This document shows positions 31,501 to 43,932 of a DNA stretch of 64,000 nt, piece by piece. This DNA comes from Branchiostoma floridae (Eukaryota; Chordata; Leptocardii; Amphioxiformes; Branchiostomatidae), in the NCBI RefSeq assembly GCF_000003815.2, contig NC_049981.1:21025645-21089644 (forward strand), in the 5' to 3' direction. The first letter of the stretch is position 1; every line of letters begins with the position of its first letter. The position numbers and the translations under genes are program-made. A model generated the notes under the pieces. That model worked only from the letters and a program-made list of their open reading frames with translations, was not told the origin of the DNA and searched no databases.

Positions 31501-31688
31501 ACAGTTATGGGAAGACCAGTATAGGATCTCATAAGCAATGAACCGTCAAACGCTATTAGGTGACCTTATAAAACACAACAGGGCCGATCTCATCTCACTG
31601 ACCATATCTTACCTCGAATTAAGTAACAATTATAACCGTCCACAAGGCCCCATCAGCAAGACCGAGCTGAAGTTAGCAGCCCGTTTAA
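28537..31688. other. Gene-free stretch downstream of the GST N-terminal exons
   Basis: I looked for GST C-terminal exons here and saw none. A short run of CCTGGCCTG-type repeats is at ~28615-28670. An unidentified minus-strand frame at 30536-30751 is listed separately. Confidence 0.4.
30536..30751 (-). other. Unidentified GC-rich open frame
   Basis: A 71-codon minus-strand frame begins MGGHPVAGMGPTNTCPGGRG and continues with a mixed-composition stretch (FIAGSLHQNVDVWEKLAKFL). It is more GC-rich than its surroundings and could be an exon or repeat-derived. No motif was recognised. Confidence 0.2.
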
Positions 31689-32001
31689 GCTAGGGGCACA
31701 ACCCGCCGTACGTGCTTTTTGTCCGTACGTTTTTTGGAGGTCACGTCCGCCACGTATTTCCGAAAACGTGGGGAAGGACTGGTAAGAGCAGGGAGGGAGT
31801 ACGTCTCAACGCACGTCTCTCGCACGGTTGTGCAAGCTAAGGTGTAAGTATGTGGTCTGCACGCCACGCCTGGCCGTGAGCCGGTCGCGTGCATCGTTCG
31901 TTGCGCAAGTGGTAAGTGAGTTGTACGTGCTTATAACGTACAATCTCTGTGCGATTTCCCACGTTTTGGCACGTAGACACCACGCAGTTGCAAGTACGAC
32001 G

Positions 32002-32477
32002 GGTAGCAGAACACAGTTTTTCGCCTATGGGGATTTACATGGTTAAGGACCCCAAAGTGAGGTGGTTCGACGACTCAAAAAATATATCAGGGTGCAAAAG
32101 TAATTAACAAGAATTCGATATGTTGGAGTTGAGGGTATAATCTACAACATATGTGAAAACGAGATGAAGTTTGTCGTCTCGTTTTCCCAGAAAGAACACT
32201 TTGAAATGAGCCCCAGCGGAGGTCACCATACTGCAGCCGACACACGGAAGTAGCGGGAACCGGATTCGTGCGCGAAATTCTACCCAGCCAAACAAACATC
32301 GTAACCCAACTCATACAGTCTCAAAACTTACGTATCCCTCTACTGTTCACCACAGTTTCCGACTCGCTGACGTGCACAGAAAAATTTCTATGGCTTTTCA
32401 AGAACTGCGACGACCTATTTTGTGCCCGATCTACTTATGTCCACGGGGGTCGCCCATAAATACTGTGTTATGCGACC
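32002..32477. repeat. 476-bp direct repeat, left copy
   Basis: It starts ggtagcagaacacag and ends tgcgacc. It differs from 33043-33518 at only about a dozen positions, mostly around 32095-32115. Confidence 0.9.
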
Positions 32478-32859
32478 TTAAGCAAACTTGACCTTGGATT
32501 TTTTTCCGCTCATACAATAAAACCAGTCAAGATATAAAACCGTACCAAGTCTTAGAGCAGAAATCCAAATGGTTCCTGAGATATGGCCAACTTTGCACTT
32601 CGACGCCTAGCACAGGTGTCGGCCCCGTACAAGGGCTATCTGTGGGGCCGCTAATTGGTCTCATTATCTCAACAAATCTAATATTCTGGTTGACTTTTTC
32701 TTCTACAAAGAGCTTGCCAGACCTTATTCTAACGTTCTGAGTGATTGGGGTTGGGGGTTAGTCTTTTTTCGGCGGAAAAAGGGGGGGGGGGGTAAAGCGG
32801 GTATTGGATCAGCTTAAGTCCTATACTTAAGCTTAGGGCGCGGTCTTGGCGGCCGTTGC

Positions 32860-32959
32860 NNNNNNNNNNNNNNNNNNNNNNNNNNNNNNNNNNNNNNNNN
32901 NNNNNNNNNNNNNNNNNNNNNNNNNNNNNNNNNNNNNNNNNNNNNNNNNNNNNNNNNNN
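32860..32959. other. Assembly gap (100 N)
   Basis: Exactly 100 N, a standard placeholder for unknown length, preceded by a G-rich run at ~32782. Confidence 1.
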
Positions 32960-33042
32960 CAAGTCAGTCGACGTCAGTACCTAACATATCAGTCAAATTT
33001 AATGCTGTTGTCCGTCCCTGGGGAATTCCCACTTTGGTTAAA

Positions 33043-33518
33043 GGTAGCAGAACACAGTTTTTCGCCTATGGGGATTTACATGGTTAAGGACCCCAAAGTG
33101 AGGTGGTTCGACGACTCAAAAAATATATCAGGTGCCAAAGTTAATTACCAGGAATTCGATATGTTGGAGTTGAGGGTATAATCTACAACATATGTGAAAA
33201 CGAGATGAAGTTTGTCGTCTCGTTTTCCCAGAAAGAACACTTTGAAATGAGCCCCAGCGGAGGTCACCATACTGCAGCCGACACACGGAAGTAGCGGGAA
33301 CCGGATTCGTGCGCGAAATTCTACCCAGCCAAACAAACATCGTAACCCAACTCATACAGCCTCAAAACTTACGTATCCCTCTACTGTTCACCACAGTTTC
33401 CGACTCGCTGACGTGCACAGAAAAATTTCTATGGCTTTTCAAGAACTGCGACGACCTATTTTGTGCCCGATCTACTTATGTCCACGGGGGTCGCCCATAT
33501 ATACTGTGTTATGCGACC
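33043..33518. repeat. 476-bp direct repeat, right copy
   Basis: Same boundaries and length as 32002-32477. The two copies flank the N gap, so an assembly overlap that was not merged is possible. Confidence 0.9.
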
Positions 33519-33610
33519 ATTAAAAATGTGCCCTTAGCTTTACCAGCACCAGTTTTGGCACGTAGACACCACGCAGTTGCACGTACGGCGGGTTGTGCCC
33601 TTAGCTTTAA

Positions 33611-35233
33611 AATGGTCGGAACAGTCCTGCTGTGTATCTCAAGTACATCTTGATATTTGAGCCTACACGGCATGAAGAGTGTATTCATGTTTACTGTGCT
33701 ATACCGTGGGCAGTTTGTTGAAACAGAGCTGCCATGCTGAGCCTGGGAGCGTACGCGTACGAAATTTGATCAGTGCTCCACCCAACAATAACGTGATGCG
33801 CTCTTATAAAGCCGCGGAAGGGCAAGCACCCGCACTGGTATCTTATCCAGGTGCTTATACAGCAAACGGTGCGTGTTTTAATTTGGCATGTCAAAACCGC
33901 ATAAACTTCCGATAAAATGAAACTTGACAGAGGTGCTTAGATCGATCCACCAGCCACCATTGAAGCGTAGGAAGACTGAGAGGTCACAGGTCATGGGTGA
34001 AAGTTCGAGCAGCTAATTAATTGTTTTGCGCATGCGCCCAAAACATCACTATTATAGCTATGAAGAAAAGCTTCAGCTGAAATTTGCGATTGAGTTCAAA
34101 CTCTGTTTCAGATTAACAGAGTTCGAAACCTACCCAATGACACAAGATGAGAGTATTAGAAGAAGGTATGCGTCTAAAATTTCGAGTTCGACCTCTTGTT
34201 ACTAGAGTGAAAGACCCCCCAAATGGTAGATACTGTCGGAATGTTGCCGGAAACAAAAACTAAAAATATAGCTGTCTATCAATTCACAAATTATGGTCAT
34301 GACTTATTTTCTTTACAGTTTGCGTGTTTTCAGACCTTTATATAATACTTTTAATTCGTTCCCGAGAGCTGCCCGACCGCCCGGTTCAGGGTAATGTGAC
34401 CGTAATATATCCCTTAACTTTGAGGAGTTTTGAAGATCTTACTCGAGTTTCATAAACTTAACCCAATGAGGAGATGTATTGGTTCTTTTAATTGAATAAC
34501 ATGTGTTGACCATTTCGCCTCACCTAAGATTAGGTAACAGTAAGTAGATTTTATGGAAGACATCTTTCTCCTCAAGACATGTTTCAATGACGAGAAAATG
34601 CTGAAATAGAAAATATGTCCTCTTTGTAGCCTTGATTGTACTTGTAGAAGTGACACTCCTAAGGTAGTCATGAGTGAAGTTGTAGAAGTGAAACTTGGTT
34701 CGTAGTTGTAGAGGTAACACCTGTGTGACTGTGGTAGCCTATATGTTAGCCTGGTATCCAAACCCCAGCCCGATCTCAAGTATCACGAAAGATATTTGAG
34801 GTTGGGGTATGGTATCCAGACTACCTACATGTTGGCTATTATAAAGGCACTTTGCGCACTGTGCCTGCTTGAAATTCAGGAATAAAAGACTTGTTGGCTC
34901 AAAGTGATAGGTGACCATCGTTTGTCACTACAATATTGTTGTTACAAGGTTTTTATATCCATTTTGAAAATTTAGGCATCTTGTTTTTTACTCATCTTGT
35001 TTTTTTATCGTATAAAATTTGGAGTCTGCAGGTATGTCACCCACAAAATGTACTTACTGTGGCCTTACTGGGTGCCGCTCGTGTCACGCGGTGACATCGC
35101 GTGATGACTTCCCTGTAACTAAGACCATATGGATTCACCATTTCTAAGTCTCGCGCGATGAGCGGGTTAGATGCAACAAACCTTACATGTGGGCTCACTC
35201 CGTGTCGCAAACTGGACTGGCACGGACCTCACT
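33611..35233. other. Gene-free stretch
   Basis: No gene was recognised. A foldback at 34748-34815 pairs ggtatccaaacccca with tggggtatggtatcc around a ~38-nt centre. Confidence 0.4.
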
Positions 35234-35706
35234 ATGAGCGCTCCGGCTCCACCCGTCCTGCGCGGAGATGCCACTTTTGTGGGGCAGAATTTGTTAGATG
35301 TTGTTAAAGCGGTGCGGGGAGAGGCTCCCCTCCTGGAGGAGGCTCTCCTTGCTAGATTCGACGCCGACGTGCCGCCCCGATGCCTCAGCGACGACGAGCT
35401 GGCGGCGCGGCTGGAGACCCTCACGGGAGAGAACTCCGGTTTCCTCCTAGACATGACGGGAAAGGACCTCAAGGCACACGAGACGATCGTCCGCTTGGCG
35501 CACTTCTTGATCATGGCAGCCAACGATGCCGCGGCACCCAGGCAGCCGATCCGATCATCCAAGGCCGGCAAAACCGCAGCCCAGGCGGTCGCAAACCTCC
35601 TGGACCCCACCGACGAACCGCCCCGAGAGACCCTCCGCCAGCCAAAAAGGCAAAGCCAGCCCCACTGGAGGAGGACTCAAGCTCCGGTAGCGAGAGCGAT
35701 CTCGAG
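35234..35706 (+). CDS. GC-rich unidentified ORF, possibly a first exon or mobile-element ORF
   Basis: From the ATG at 35234 the frame reads MSAPAPPVLRGDATFVGQNL and stays open past 35620 with Ala/Leu/Asp-rich helical character. Near 35630 the more protein-like reading switches frame to PPPAKKAKPAPLEEDSSSGS and SESDLE, ending at a GTTAGT donor at 35707. A one-base indel would join them. The region is much more GC-rich than its flanks. No family was recognised; a gag-like or other element ORF is possible. Confidence 0.35.
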
Positions 35707-35886
35707 GTTAGTACGGTTTTTCCGGAATGTTTTTTTTCGTACACCTGGGTTTTGAAAGATGTATTAAGTACTTGATGTATGGGCCAACCGCGGACACGAA
35801 CGAAACAATGCGGTATAGTGCTGGCAGGACAGGTTTAAGTGGCCTCCGCAAAAACGTTGACACAACACTTTGTTTTCCTAGTATAG

Positions 35887-36345
35887 GCAGGCGGGTCGAA
35901 GTTGTATCTCCCCGCAGGAAGGAAAAGACAACATTTTGATTCCTGGACGAGCGGGTTGAAGTTGTATGACCTTGTATCTCCCCGCAGAAACGGAAAAATG
36001 ACATTGTATTTCCTGGACGGGCGGGTTGAAGTTGTATCTCCCCATAGAATCGAAAAAATACACTTTGTTTCCCAGAACAGGCGGGTTGTAGTTATATCTC
36101 CCCGCAGACACGAAAAAACGGCATTTTGTTTCCCAGGACGGGCGGGTTGAAGTTGTATCTCCCCACAGACAGGAAGAAACGACACTTTGTTTGCTAGGAT
36201 GGGCGAGTTCAAGTTACATCACCCCACAGAACCGGAAAAACAACATTTTTTCCGGAACGGGCGGGTTGACGTTGTATCCCCGCAGAAACGGAGGAAACGA
36301 GTTTGTTTCCTTAGCTGATCGGATTTGAAGTTGGTAACTATGACG
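35887..36345. repeat. Minisatellite, ~60-bp unit, about seven copies
   Basis: Each unit has gcgggttgaagttgtatc, then tccccgcag, an A-rich stretch, then ttttgtttcc and ag. Units start near 35888, 35949, 36019, 36078, 36139, 36200 and 36258. Degenerate pieces persist to ~36600. The open frames across it reflect the periodicity. Confidence 0.85.
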
Positions 36346-39300
36346 GACATAAAAGACATGAGTTGTTCCCGGCGTATGAGAAACGACCCCCCCTGGCTAC
36401 GGGCATGCGAATGAAACACGTATTAGTATCCCCCAGTCGATTTTATAAGTACGAACCTATTCGCTGACCTGGTACATAGTGCGACCTAAGTTGAAAACTT
36501 CACCCACAAATACAACACAGGAAAGTTTGGCTTCCCCCACCAGCACCAACAAAACGACGTCGTTTCTCCCCGCTTGCGAGAAAACCATTAGTTTCTCTGT
36601 TTTTTTCCGTCCAAAAATTAACCTACCCCAGTTCGGTTTCCCCCACCTCTTGATTAGCTTGTGCAGATTTCTAAGCACAGGTTAAAAGAGGGTGACTGTA
36701 TTCAGTGTATTCTCGCCTTTTTCAAATCCAAAAGTTTTTAGCTTTGCCCAGGTGGCTTTATTTTCTAATCGTGAGAAGACAGTTATCGCACCGGGCTTCT
36801 AATTACATCCAGGCCTAGCGAGAGACAAACCGGGGTGTCAGCAACGTGCTCTCACAGCATGAAACAAGTCTTCATTATTCCCTAATCGATCATAACATTC
36901 CACCACGTCACAGTCGAGTGCCGACAAAGGCTCCCTACCGTCCCGGGTTTGGTAACATGTGTCAGCCAGAACCGCCAGGCCCAAATGATTGCGGCAGCGA
37001 TCGGAAAATTGGAGCAGTTGAAAAATAAACCTGACGTTGTTTTCATTTAATGGGCCGTTCTAAAAAGTAACCGAACAGTTTGGACGTACCGAACTTAACA
37101 ATGTTTTATATAAAAAATGTATTCGCAATTAATTCATGGGGATGTTGTAGTTTTGCAGATTTTTATCAACAGTTAGGGACTACTGGATCATTTATTCTAG
37201 CAACTGGACGTAAAGAAACGCTGTATCAATGTTCATACCACTAGGGATTGACAGTTGCTTTAATTAGATTCATCCGGTGACATTGGCCTTGACACTACAG
37301 CCTGCAAAGATTCAGGAAAAAAATCTGGAAATGGGTTCAACCGACGTAGCACTACAGTAGAAAACAATTTTGAACATAAAGAAAATTACTCTTTCAACAG
37401 AAACATTGCTGCCGTTGTTTTCCCTCGGTAGTATGATCGTTAAGGTTGCAGGTGAGCAAACGCTCCAAAGATTTGTTATAGGCTAACATACGATTCGTTC
37501 TATATATGAAAATGATTACAGAGATATCAAACATTTTCCCGATAAGGCCAACGTTACATAATTCCACAAAGGGGCCCGGTCGGGGACCTTTGGTGAACGA
37601 AAAGTACGATAGGAAAGACAGAAAAAAAACCCCAAAACGGACCAAAAATGATTCAAAAGCATGCCTTGTGCATATTTATTGGCACAAACTTTTTTTGTTT
37701 CTTTAAACAGCCCGACCGGGCCCAGGTAGGAAATGTCACGAGTGGCGTACCATCACTGTTCCACTTAACTGTTCCTAGTCCGTTACAGGCTCAAATGCGT
37801 GTTTTTGGCCTTTCTGTTTACTGGTTATGACGTTCCAAACGGGAAAATGGCACGCGTCCGTTACGTCGATACACTTCTCTTGATACGTTATAAAAATCGC
37901 GGTTCGGAAATCCCTCATTAACCATCAGTAAATGCATGACGTATCTGTGTTTAATCTTACAAATCTTTACGTAATTTTCAGAATGTAAGTTGGATCGACG
38001 TGGGAATTATTGGTCGATGCTACATATATGGTCTAGTCACATATTCTATTCCTAAAATAGGCTAGCTACCTAGTAACATCAACATCTGGTCCGAATGAAC
38101 TATACGGCATCTATCTTATCTGAGTCAGCCTCTTCTTCAAGTGACCGACAAAATTAACATGGTGTGGCCTTAGCGGGTAGCTTGTCCACCGAGCAGTTTA
38201 ATAGCGGTGAGCGTACCTGTGACTTATTTCATTCTGTCTTATTACAGGCTAGTGATGGTATAGCCGTTGTATACAGGATGCTTTTCCAATCAACTTTACC
38301 TCCCTTCCACACGTAGAAGTTGGATATCTCTTGCAAATGCAGCCGTTTTACTTGTTTGTTGGACGAAATATTCTGTATACTGGTTTACGCCACCCGACGT
38401 AACAGTGCACTGCATTTTAGACCCGATAGCCGTCGCTTGTGGCTTTTAGGCCGACATGTATATTGATATTTTGATGTGCCTTCGTTCGTGCGAAGCCAAG
38501 CCGAGAAAGGATATGTTGTGTCATTATTTCTTATTCACGGCGGTACATTTTATTTCTGTAACTTCTTTAATGTTTCAAAACTCGGGCTACACCAAAAGGT
38601 AAATGATAATGCACTTTTGTGCCCTTTGGTTATAAGAGAAATAGACCTCATCGGTCAAAGTAACGACACGTTAGCATCCCGAGTATTGTGGTCTGTCTAC
38701 ACAAGCATTATCGCCGGTGCAATGAGACGAGTGGGAAAAGTGTTCGCCATGCATTCGGTACGTGGTAAGTTCGATCCCCGGCCGAATATGGTATGACGTG
38801 TTAAATGGTCGTGCTAATTTCTCAGCTTAGCACTAAATGTTCCAACAAATATAAAAAGGTTCAAACATATTTAAACTTTCATTGTGAAATGTTTGAACAA
38901 TTTTGAACTTTAGTGACTGAAATGTTCTTTTACTCAAAATAGTTCAAACTTATTACAAATATTATTTCAAAACCATCTCGGTGACTTGGAATTGACTCTA
39001 ATTCAATATGTATCACTTTTGCTATAAATTATATCTGAATTACTTTGATGCCTTACATCACTTCCGACTGCCTGTAACTAACAGAAAACAACACTTTACC
39101 GATCCAGACATACAAAAGTTGCTAAGTTAGTATCACTATTGCAAAAAATTCTTCATATCAATCCTCTCTCACAATCTGTCCCCACAGATGAACGCCGGCA
39201 TGACAACCCCCAGGTTACAGGAAGAATCGACTGACAAGTACACCCCTTTGTCACGATGGTTTGGGAACCAAATGAACATCACAGCAATATGAAAAAAAGG

Positions 39301-39924
39301 GAAGAATCAAGAGTCACACAACCATACAAAATGATATAACAGAAAGATATAAAATAAAAACCTTCAAACGAAACAAAACAATCCTCATACATACATGACA
39401 TCATTACGCCGAATGGTCAAGCTAAAAATATGACTGACCCACTTTTCTCCCCTAACGATACATAATATCGGGTAATTTGTTAAAAAATGTAATGTGCTGT
39501 ATACTTGATGGTGAAACGAGTATCTAACACATGAATTCCTGGTTTATAACATCGGTCACGTCATCGTATTATACGCCATACCCAAGACAGACTAAAGGTC
39601 ACACACAAAAACAACACGTAGAAAAATTCCTCGCATGCCTGCGGAATTCCTAGAATTCCTGTCAAACGGTCGCACACTATAAACATTAGGCTCGCCCCTA
39701 AGGCGTCGCCAAAAATGAATCATATCCTTGCAGTTATGTCTTGTACATTTATTATTTTTCTTCATGTAATAATACATGTATAAAAATGAAAAATACATTC
39801 AAGATTATAGATGTAACATTTTCTCGTGTTGTAATCATTACAAAATTTAAAACAATACTTACACCACAGAGCCAGTTTTGTTTGCTTGTCTGTTGTTGTT
39901 GTTTTTGACAAGACCACGTCACTC
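36346..39924. other. Gene-free stretch with small repeats
   Basis: No coding exon was recognised. A short inverted-repeat element sits at 37571-37724. A SINE-like B box (GTTCGATCCCC) is at ~38769. Confidence 0.4.
37571..37724. mobile_element. Short MITE with GGGCCCGGTCGGG ends
   Basis: GGGGCCCGGTCGGG at 37571 is mirrored by CCCGACCGGGCCCA at 37711-37724, with an AT-rich centre. It resembles the element at 43762-43932. Confidence 0.6.
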
Positions 39925-41394
39925 TTAGACGAAGGTTTTACCACTATTTTTTGCTGGAACTCTTCTACAAGGAACACTCAAAAGATGTTCTCTGATTGGT
40001 GGAATACGATAAGAATAGGCCACTGGATTGGCTGCCCCGCTGATCGCCATGACAACAAAAAGGATTTTGTACAATAAAGAGCTGACGACATCGGGGAAAA
40101 TTCCCTTTACAACAGTCGCTATGTTTAGGGGTGCACAAGTAATGATATACGCAAGTACCAGAAGTCCTACGGTCCGAGATACTTTGTCCTCGTTAGTTAA
40201 AGTTCTTTTTCGGAACCAGGAAGCCGCAAATATCTTCTCAGTGTCTACGGTAGCCGCATGTGGCTCTTGTGGTTTTGTGAACTCCAAATCGCCGTGCTTA
40301 CTGGCCATTGCCTTTGCCGTGACAAAGGCCGCGTAGGCTGCCTGACATTTATCTTTTGTCTCCGCAATTGTCACCAATACGTCCATCTTTGCCTGGCGAC
40401 AAGACCGCACTGTTGATGGAGGTGACTTAGACTTTTCACTACTGTTGTCTTCAGGTGACTCCTTTGCCTTTTCCTTGTCTTCAAACCGGCCGGATCTGTG
40501 CGGCAGCGGCGACTTGTTCTTAGCGCGCCGCTTGGCACGCTTCTTGAGGTCGCGCACGACTTGTAGGTAGCAGAACGTCATGATCGCGCTGGGTCCCACC
40601 AACATCAGGGTGTGCAGAAACATGTTGTAGGCCGGCGCCTCCAACACAAAGTCTGTCAGACATCTCTCCTCCCATACAACACCGTTTTCCATCAGGACGT
40701 CCCACACGAGTACGGCAGGTCCCGTCAGCACCAAGGACAGCACCCAGCTGCCCACTACCAAGACTAACGTCTCTGTCCGGCGGGTCTTCCTGCGGTACTC
40801 CGCCGCCCGCTTCACCATGAGGTATCGGTCGAAGCTGATCAGCGCCACGGTCAAGGCAGATTCACATCTCATCCACAAGGTGACGAACTGCCACAGAGAG
40901 CAGGCGGTCTGGCCTAAGACCCACCGGCCCGTCACCTGGTTCACAGTCAGTAACGGGAGAGAGATCAAACCGAACAAAAAGTCCGACACGGAGAGGTTCA
41001 GTACAAGTAGGTTACTAGGATACCATAGTTTCTTGTCCAGAATAAAGGCCAGAATGACTCGTCCGTTCACGGCCACCATGAAGAGAGCCAGGATCGAGAG
41101 CACGGCTCCACAGACCATCGAGTCGACCGGGAACACGTCCTCGGGTCTGCTGGCGTCCTCGGCCGAGGAGACGTTGTCAGACTGTCGGTTGATGCCCGGC
41201 AGGTGAAAAGACGCTGCGCGAGCGGCGAGATATTTCACTGCGACGCTCATTCTTCTTTCGTTGTACAGAACCGGAGAGAAATGTGGCCTGTACCGGCTTT
41301 GAGTCCCATATGAAGGAGCATCATTTAAGTAAAAAGCGCTCGTGCATAACGATGGCGGGTACCAAGGAGACGGCGCATACATAATGAAGAGCAT
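39925..41394 (-). CDS. Rhodopsin-family (class A) GPCR, muscarinic/histamine-H3-like, intronless
   Basis: A single open frame of 489 codons. Met49 at 41250 has a better context (A at -3) and would give 441 aa. Seven membrane segments are visible with class hallmarks (numbering from the first Met): Asn110 (1.50), SVSD with Asp138 (2.50), Cys165 paired with Cys245, DRY at 189-191, Trp217 (4.50), Pro268 (5.50), Pro422 (6.50), NPVAY 456-460. The third intracellular loop is long (~280-405) and Lys/Ser-rich, as in muscarinic and H3 receptors. The aminergic Asp3.32 is Thr172, Trp6.48 is Cys420 and Tyr7.43 is Ala450; Asn6.52 is kept. NVSS near the N-terminus is a possible glycosylation site. The ligand is therefore unlikely to be a classical amine. 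Confidence 0.9.
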   Translation of the reverse strand: MLFIMYAPSPWYPPSLCTSAFYLNDAPSYGTQSRYRPHFSPVLYNERRMSVAVKYLAARAASFHLPGINRQSDNVSSAEDASRPEDVFPVDSMVCGAVLSILALFMVAVNGRVILAFILDKKLWYPSNLLVLNLSVSDFLFGLISLPLLTVNQVTGRWVLGQTACSLWQFVTLWMRCESALTVALISFDRYLMVKRAAEYRRKTRRTETLVLVVGSWVLSLVLTGPAVLVWDVLMENGVVWEERCLTDFVLEAPAYNMFLHTLMLVGPSAIMTFCYLQVVRDLKKRAKRRAKNKSPLPHRSGRFEDKEKAKESPEDNSSEKSKSPPSTVRSCRQAKMDVLVTIAETKDKCQAAYAAFVTAKAMASKHGDLEFTKPQEPHAATVDTEKIFAASWFRKRTLTNEDKVSRTVGLLVLAYIITCAPLNIATVVKGIFPDVVSSLLYKILFVVMAISGAANPVAYSYRIPPIREHLLSVPCRRVPAKNSGKTFV

Positions 41395-43761
41395 ACATAA
41401 TGAAGTGGAACTTTATTGGTCTATTGAAGATGTCTGCTGAGCCTGACTTAAGCTGCTTCCATTAACAAATAACCCTCCAGCGTAGATCAAAGTATGGCCT
41501 GTATTTTACCATCAACGGGCTCAGATTACATTTTCTCTAGACAAAACAACCTGTTGCTCTTGGTTATGTAATAATAACCATTGAGTCTTTCGGACTTGAC
41601 TTTGAAAGCAAGCTAAATACATATGTTTAATATATTGCTAACTGACATAAGTACTGGATTCAAAATTGATCACATTACAGCTTTTACTGCGTAGCTAGAT
41701 GCATCAGAGGTTCTATGATAGTATTCCGTGCACATCTTTAAACTTTACGGAGTTTAACTTGAATTTTATCTAATGCTCCTTTATATTTTATACTTTATCT
41801 CCACGACTACATGACCTTTCGTTAAGTAAGATGTAGAGTATGAAATTGCGATATATAAGTCAAGGTAAAACCTATGTAAACATTTAACTGTTATGTAATA
41901 CACGATTCAATGCCACAGCTACCGGGCGGTGTTAATTGCTCTGTCCCTCAGACGCAGCTGAAGTTGTGTTTGAAAGTCAGGAGGTGACAGCTTTGCTTAG
42001 AGGTTAATGTTCGAAACCAAGTAAGAAGCTTTCACCATTTCGTGTCCAACAGTACTTCAGAAGTACACATCAGGAGTAGGAAAGAAATACAGTTGCAATC
42101 TTGTCGGAGAACATTATCAAACTTCTGATTCACTCGGAGGCAATCTCTTCGTATATGTTCTGATTAATATACAGTCCCCTGGTTCTCCCACCATAAGATC
42201 CCGCTTGATAACGCCAGTTGTTATGTAGCCATTGCACTTGGTTGTTTCCGTTCCTTCTTAGATATTTGTGTGTTTCGTATGTATGTTTTTATGGGATGTA
42301 GTGTAAATTATTATTGTTTATAGAATAAGAAGGAGCCGACGTAAGAAGACAAATCACGTGAATGTAAAAAAAATAAAACCTCATAAATGTAGCTCTAGAG
42401 CCTTTCCCACTCTCTTCATAAATACCATCTGTATCCTTGTGGTGTATATCTTGAATTGGAAAGTCGATGGGCCGAACAATATTCGCGAAATAACAGAACA
42501 TGGCAGTGATGGGGACAGTGTCCTGTATTCACACGTCTCTACTTTAAAAGTAGACGGTGCACACAAGAACTACACAGCGCCATGAGAGAATGAAGATACT
42601 TATTAGACAGATGTGATTTAACTCGCATTTGGAGTAAGAGTGAGCTTAGTCAAAGGTCACAAAGATCACAAGGTGTGCGCATCTAGTTGAAATGAAGAGG
42701 CATCGGCGAAGACGCCATTATCTAATTTGCTTCTCGACGCTTAGTTAAGGTAAGACCGTGGTTAAAAGGTCGCAGACGTAAGATTCATCGCTCAGCGAAA
42801 GGTCAGGGGGTTCTTTGCCACTTGGGAGAGCATTAAGAATATTTTTGACCGCCGTTTGAAGCCTTTCACACCAGATGGATAGGTATAGATATATATAGTC
42901 TGACACTTTTGTTGTTATAAGGTTGGTTGAAAACCATGCTGCTCAGGTCTCGTATAAGGGTAGAGGCCTTCAAACGTGTTAAATCTGTTGCAATCTTTCG
43001 AGCAGTATAGCTGTATCATTATGAGATTGTAGATTTGAGACAAGTCTACTGATACATGTGAGGTATAAGGAGCAGAACTTGTCTTGAACCTTATGGTTAC
43101 TTGAGGTTCTCTGTTTCTTCCTTTATTTGCAATTAGCCTCCGTGTATCAATTTGTAGTTGCTTAGTCAAGTTATTCAATTTAGAAACAAAGATATTATCA
43201 TTATTCATCATATCATTATTCATTACTGCGTCAAAAACAAATGCAACCCTGCATCAGTAACGTAGATATAGAACTATCTAACCCCGTCCCCTCCGGGGGT
43301 CGACTAGGCAGCAGGCGGCAGCATCTATTGAAGAATTTACTAGCAGGGAAATTTTATCTTTATTGCATGTCTCGCATCTTATATTTACTCATTTTGCTTC
43401 CTATGGGCACGAAATTCCAATAAACGTTATCATTACACGTATTTTCTACATGTCTACTTGCAAATTTTTTTGGGTGTTGGATTTTATGTATACTTATAAA
43501 AAAGTTCTTTTGCGACTGCCTATGCATGGTACTTTGTACGCATTGCACATACGACCATTTTAATGAGGACCTTTTGACGTAAAGAGGTTGGTAAGAGCGA
43601 ACCAGCTGCCTCAAATGCCCAAGAGGCTCCATATAGACATAATGCTCCCCAGTGTAACTTGCCATAGTGCGCTGCTGAGTCAATTATAATTCACATGGTG
43701 CATGCATATATGTTATATGTCTTTAAAATTTGAAGAAGCTTTTGAATACCTTGGTTTCATT

Positions 43762-43932
43762 TCCAAACCGGGGCCCGACCGGGTAGTTTTCGGGAACGAA
43801 AAAAATATGAAATTAAAGACACCAAAATACACAAAACGTAAAACGGGAGTCGTGAGCTTGATTTGTGCTTATTTCTAGGTATACGATATATTTTTCGTTT
43901 CATAAAACAGTTCGGCCGGGCCCCGGTTTGGA
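43762..43932. mobile_element. MITE with TCCAAACCGGGGCCCG ends
   Basis: The left terminus TCCAAACCGGGGCCCG and the right terminus CGGGCCCCGGTTTGGA are exact reverse complements. The interior is AT-rich and noncoding, 171 bp in total. Confidence 0.75.

Larger units (their letters stand above)
31689..33605. mobile_element. Inverted-repeat-bounded DNA transposon-like element, gapped
   Basis: The left end GGGGCACAACCCGCCGTACG (from 31693) is mirrored at the right end (33575-33600). Both outer flanks read TTTAA (31684-31688, 33606-33610), a likely target-site duplication. Inside are two 476-bp direct repeats and a 100-N gap. No transposase frame was recognised. Confidence 0.7.

Noticed and set aside
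32729-33181. Open frames spanning the first N gap
   Set aside because: They are open only because N codons are unknown.
35835-36212. 125-codon minus-strand frame with repeated CGEIQ/RGDTTSTR words
   Set aside because: It is produced by the ~60-bp minisatellite; periodicity explains the open frame.
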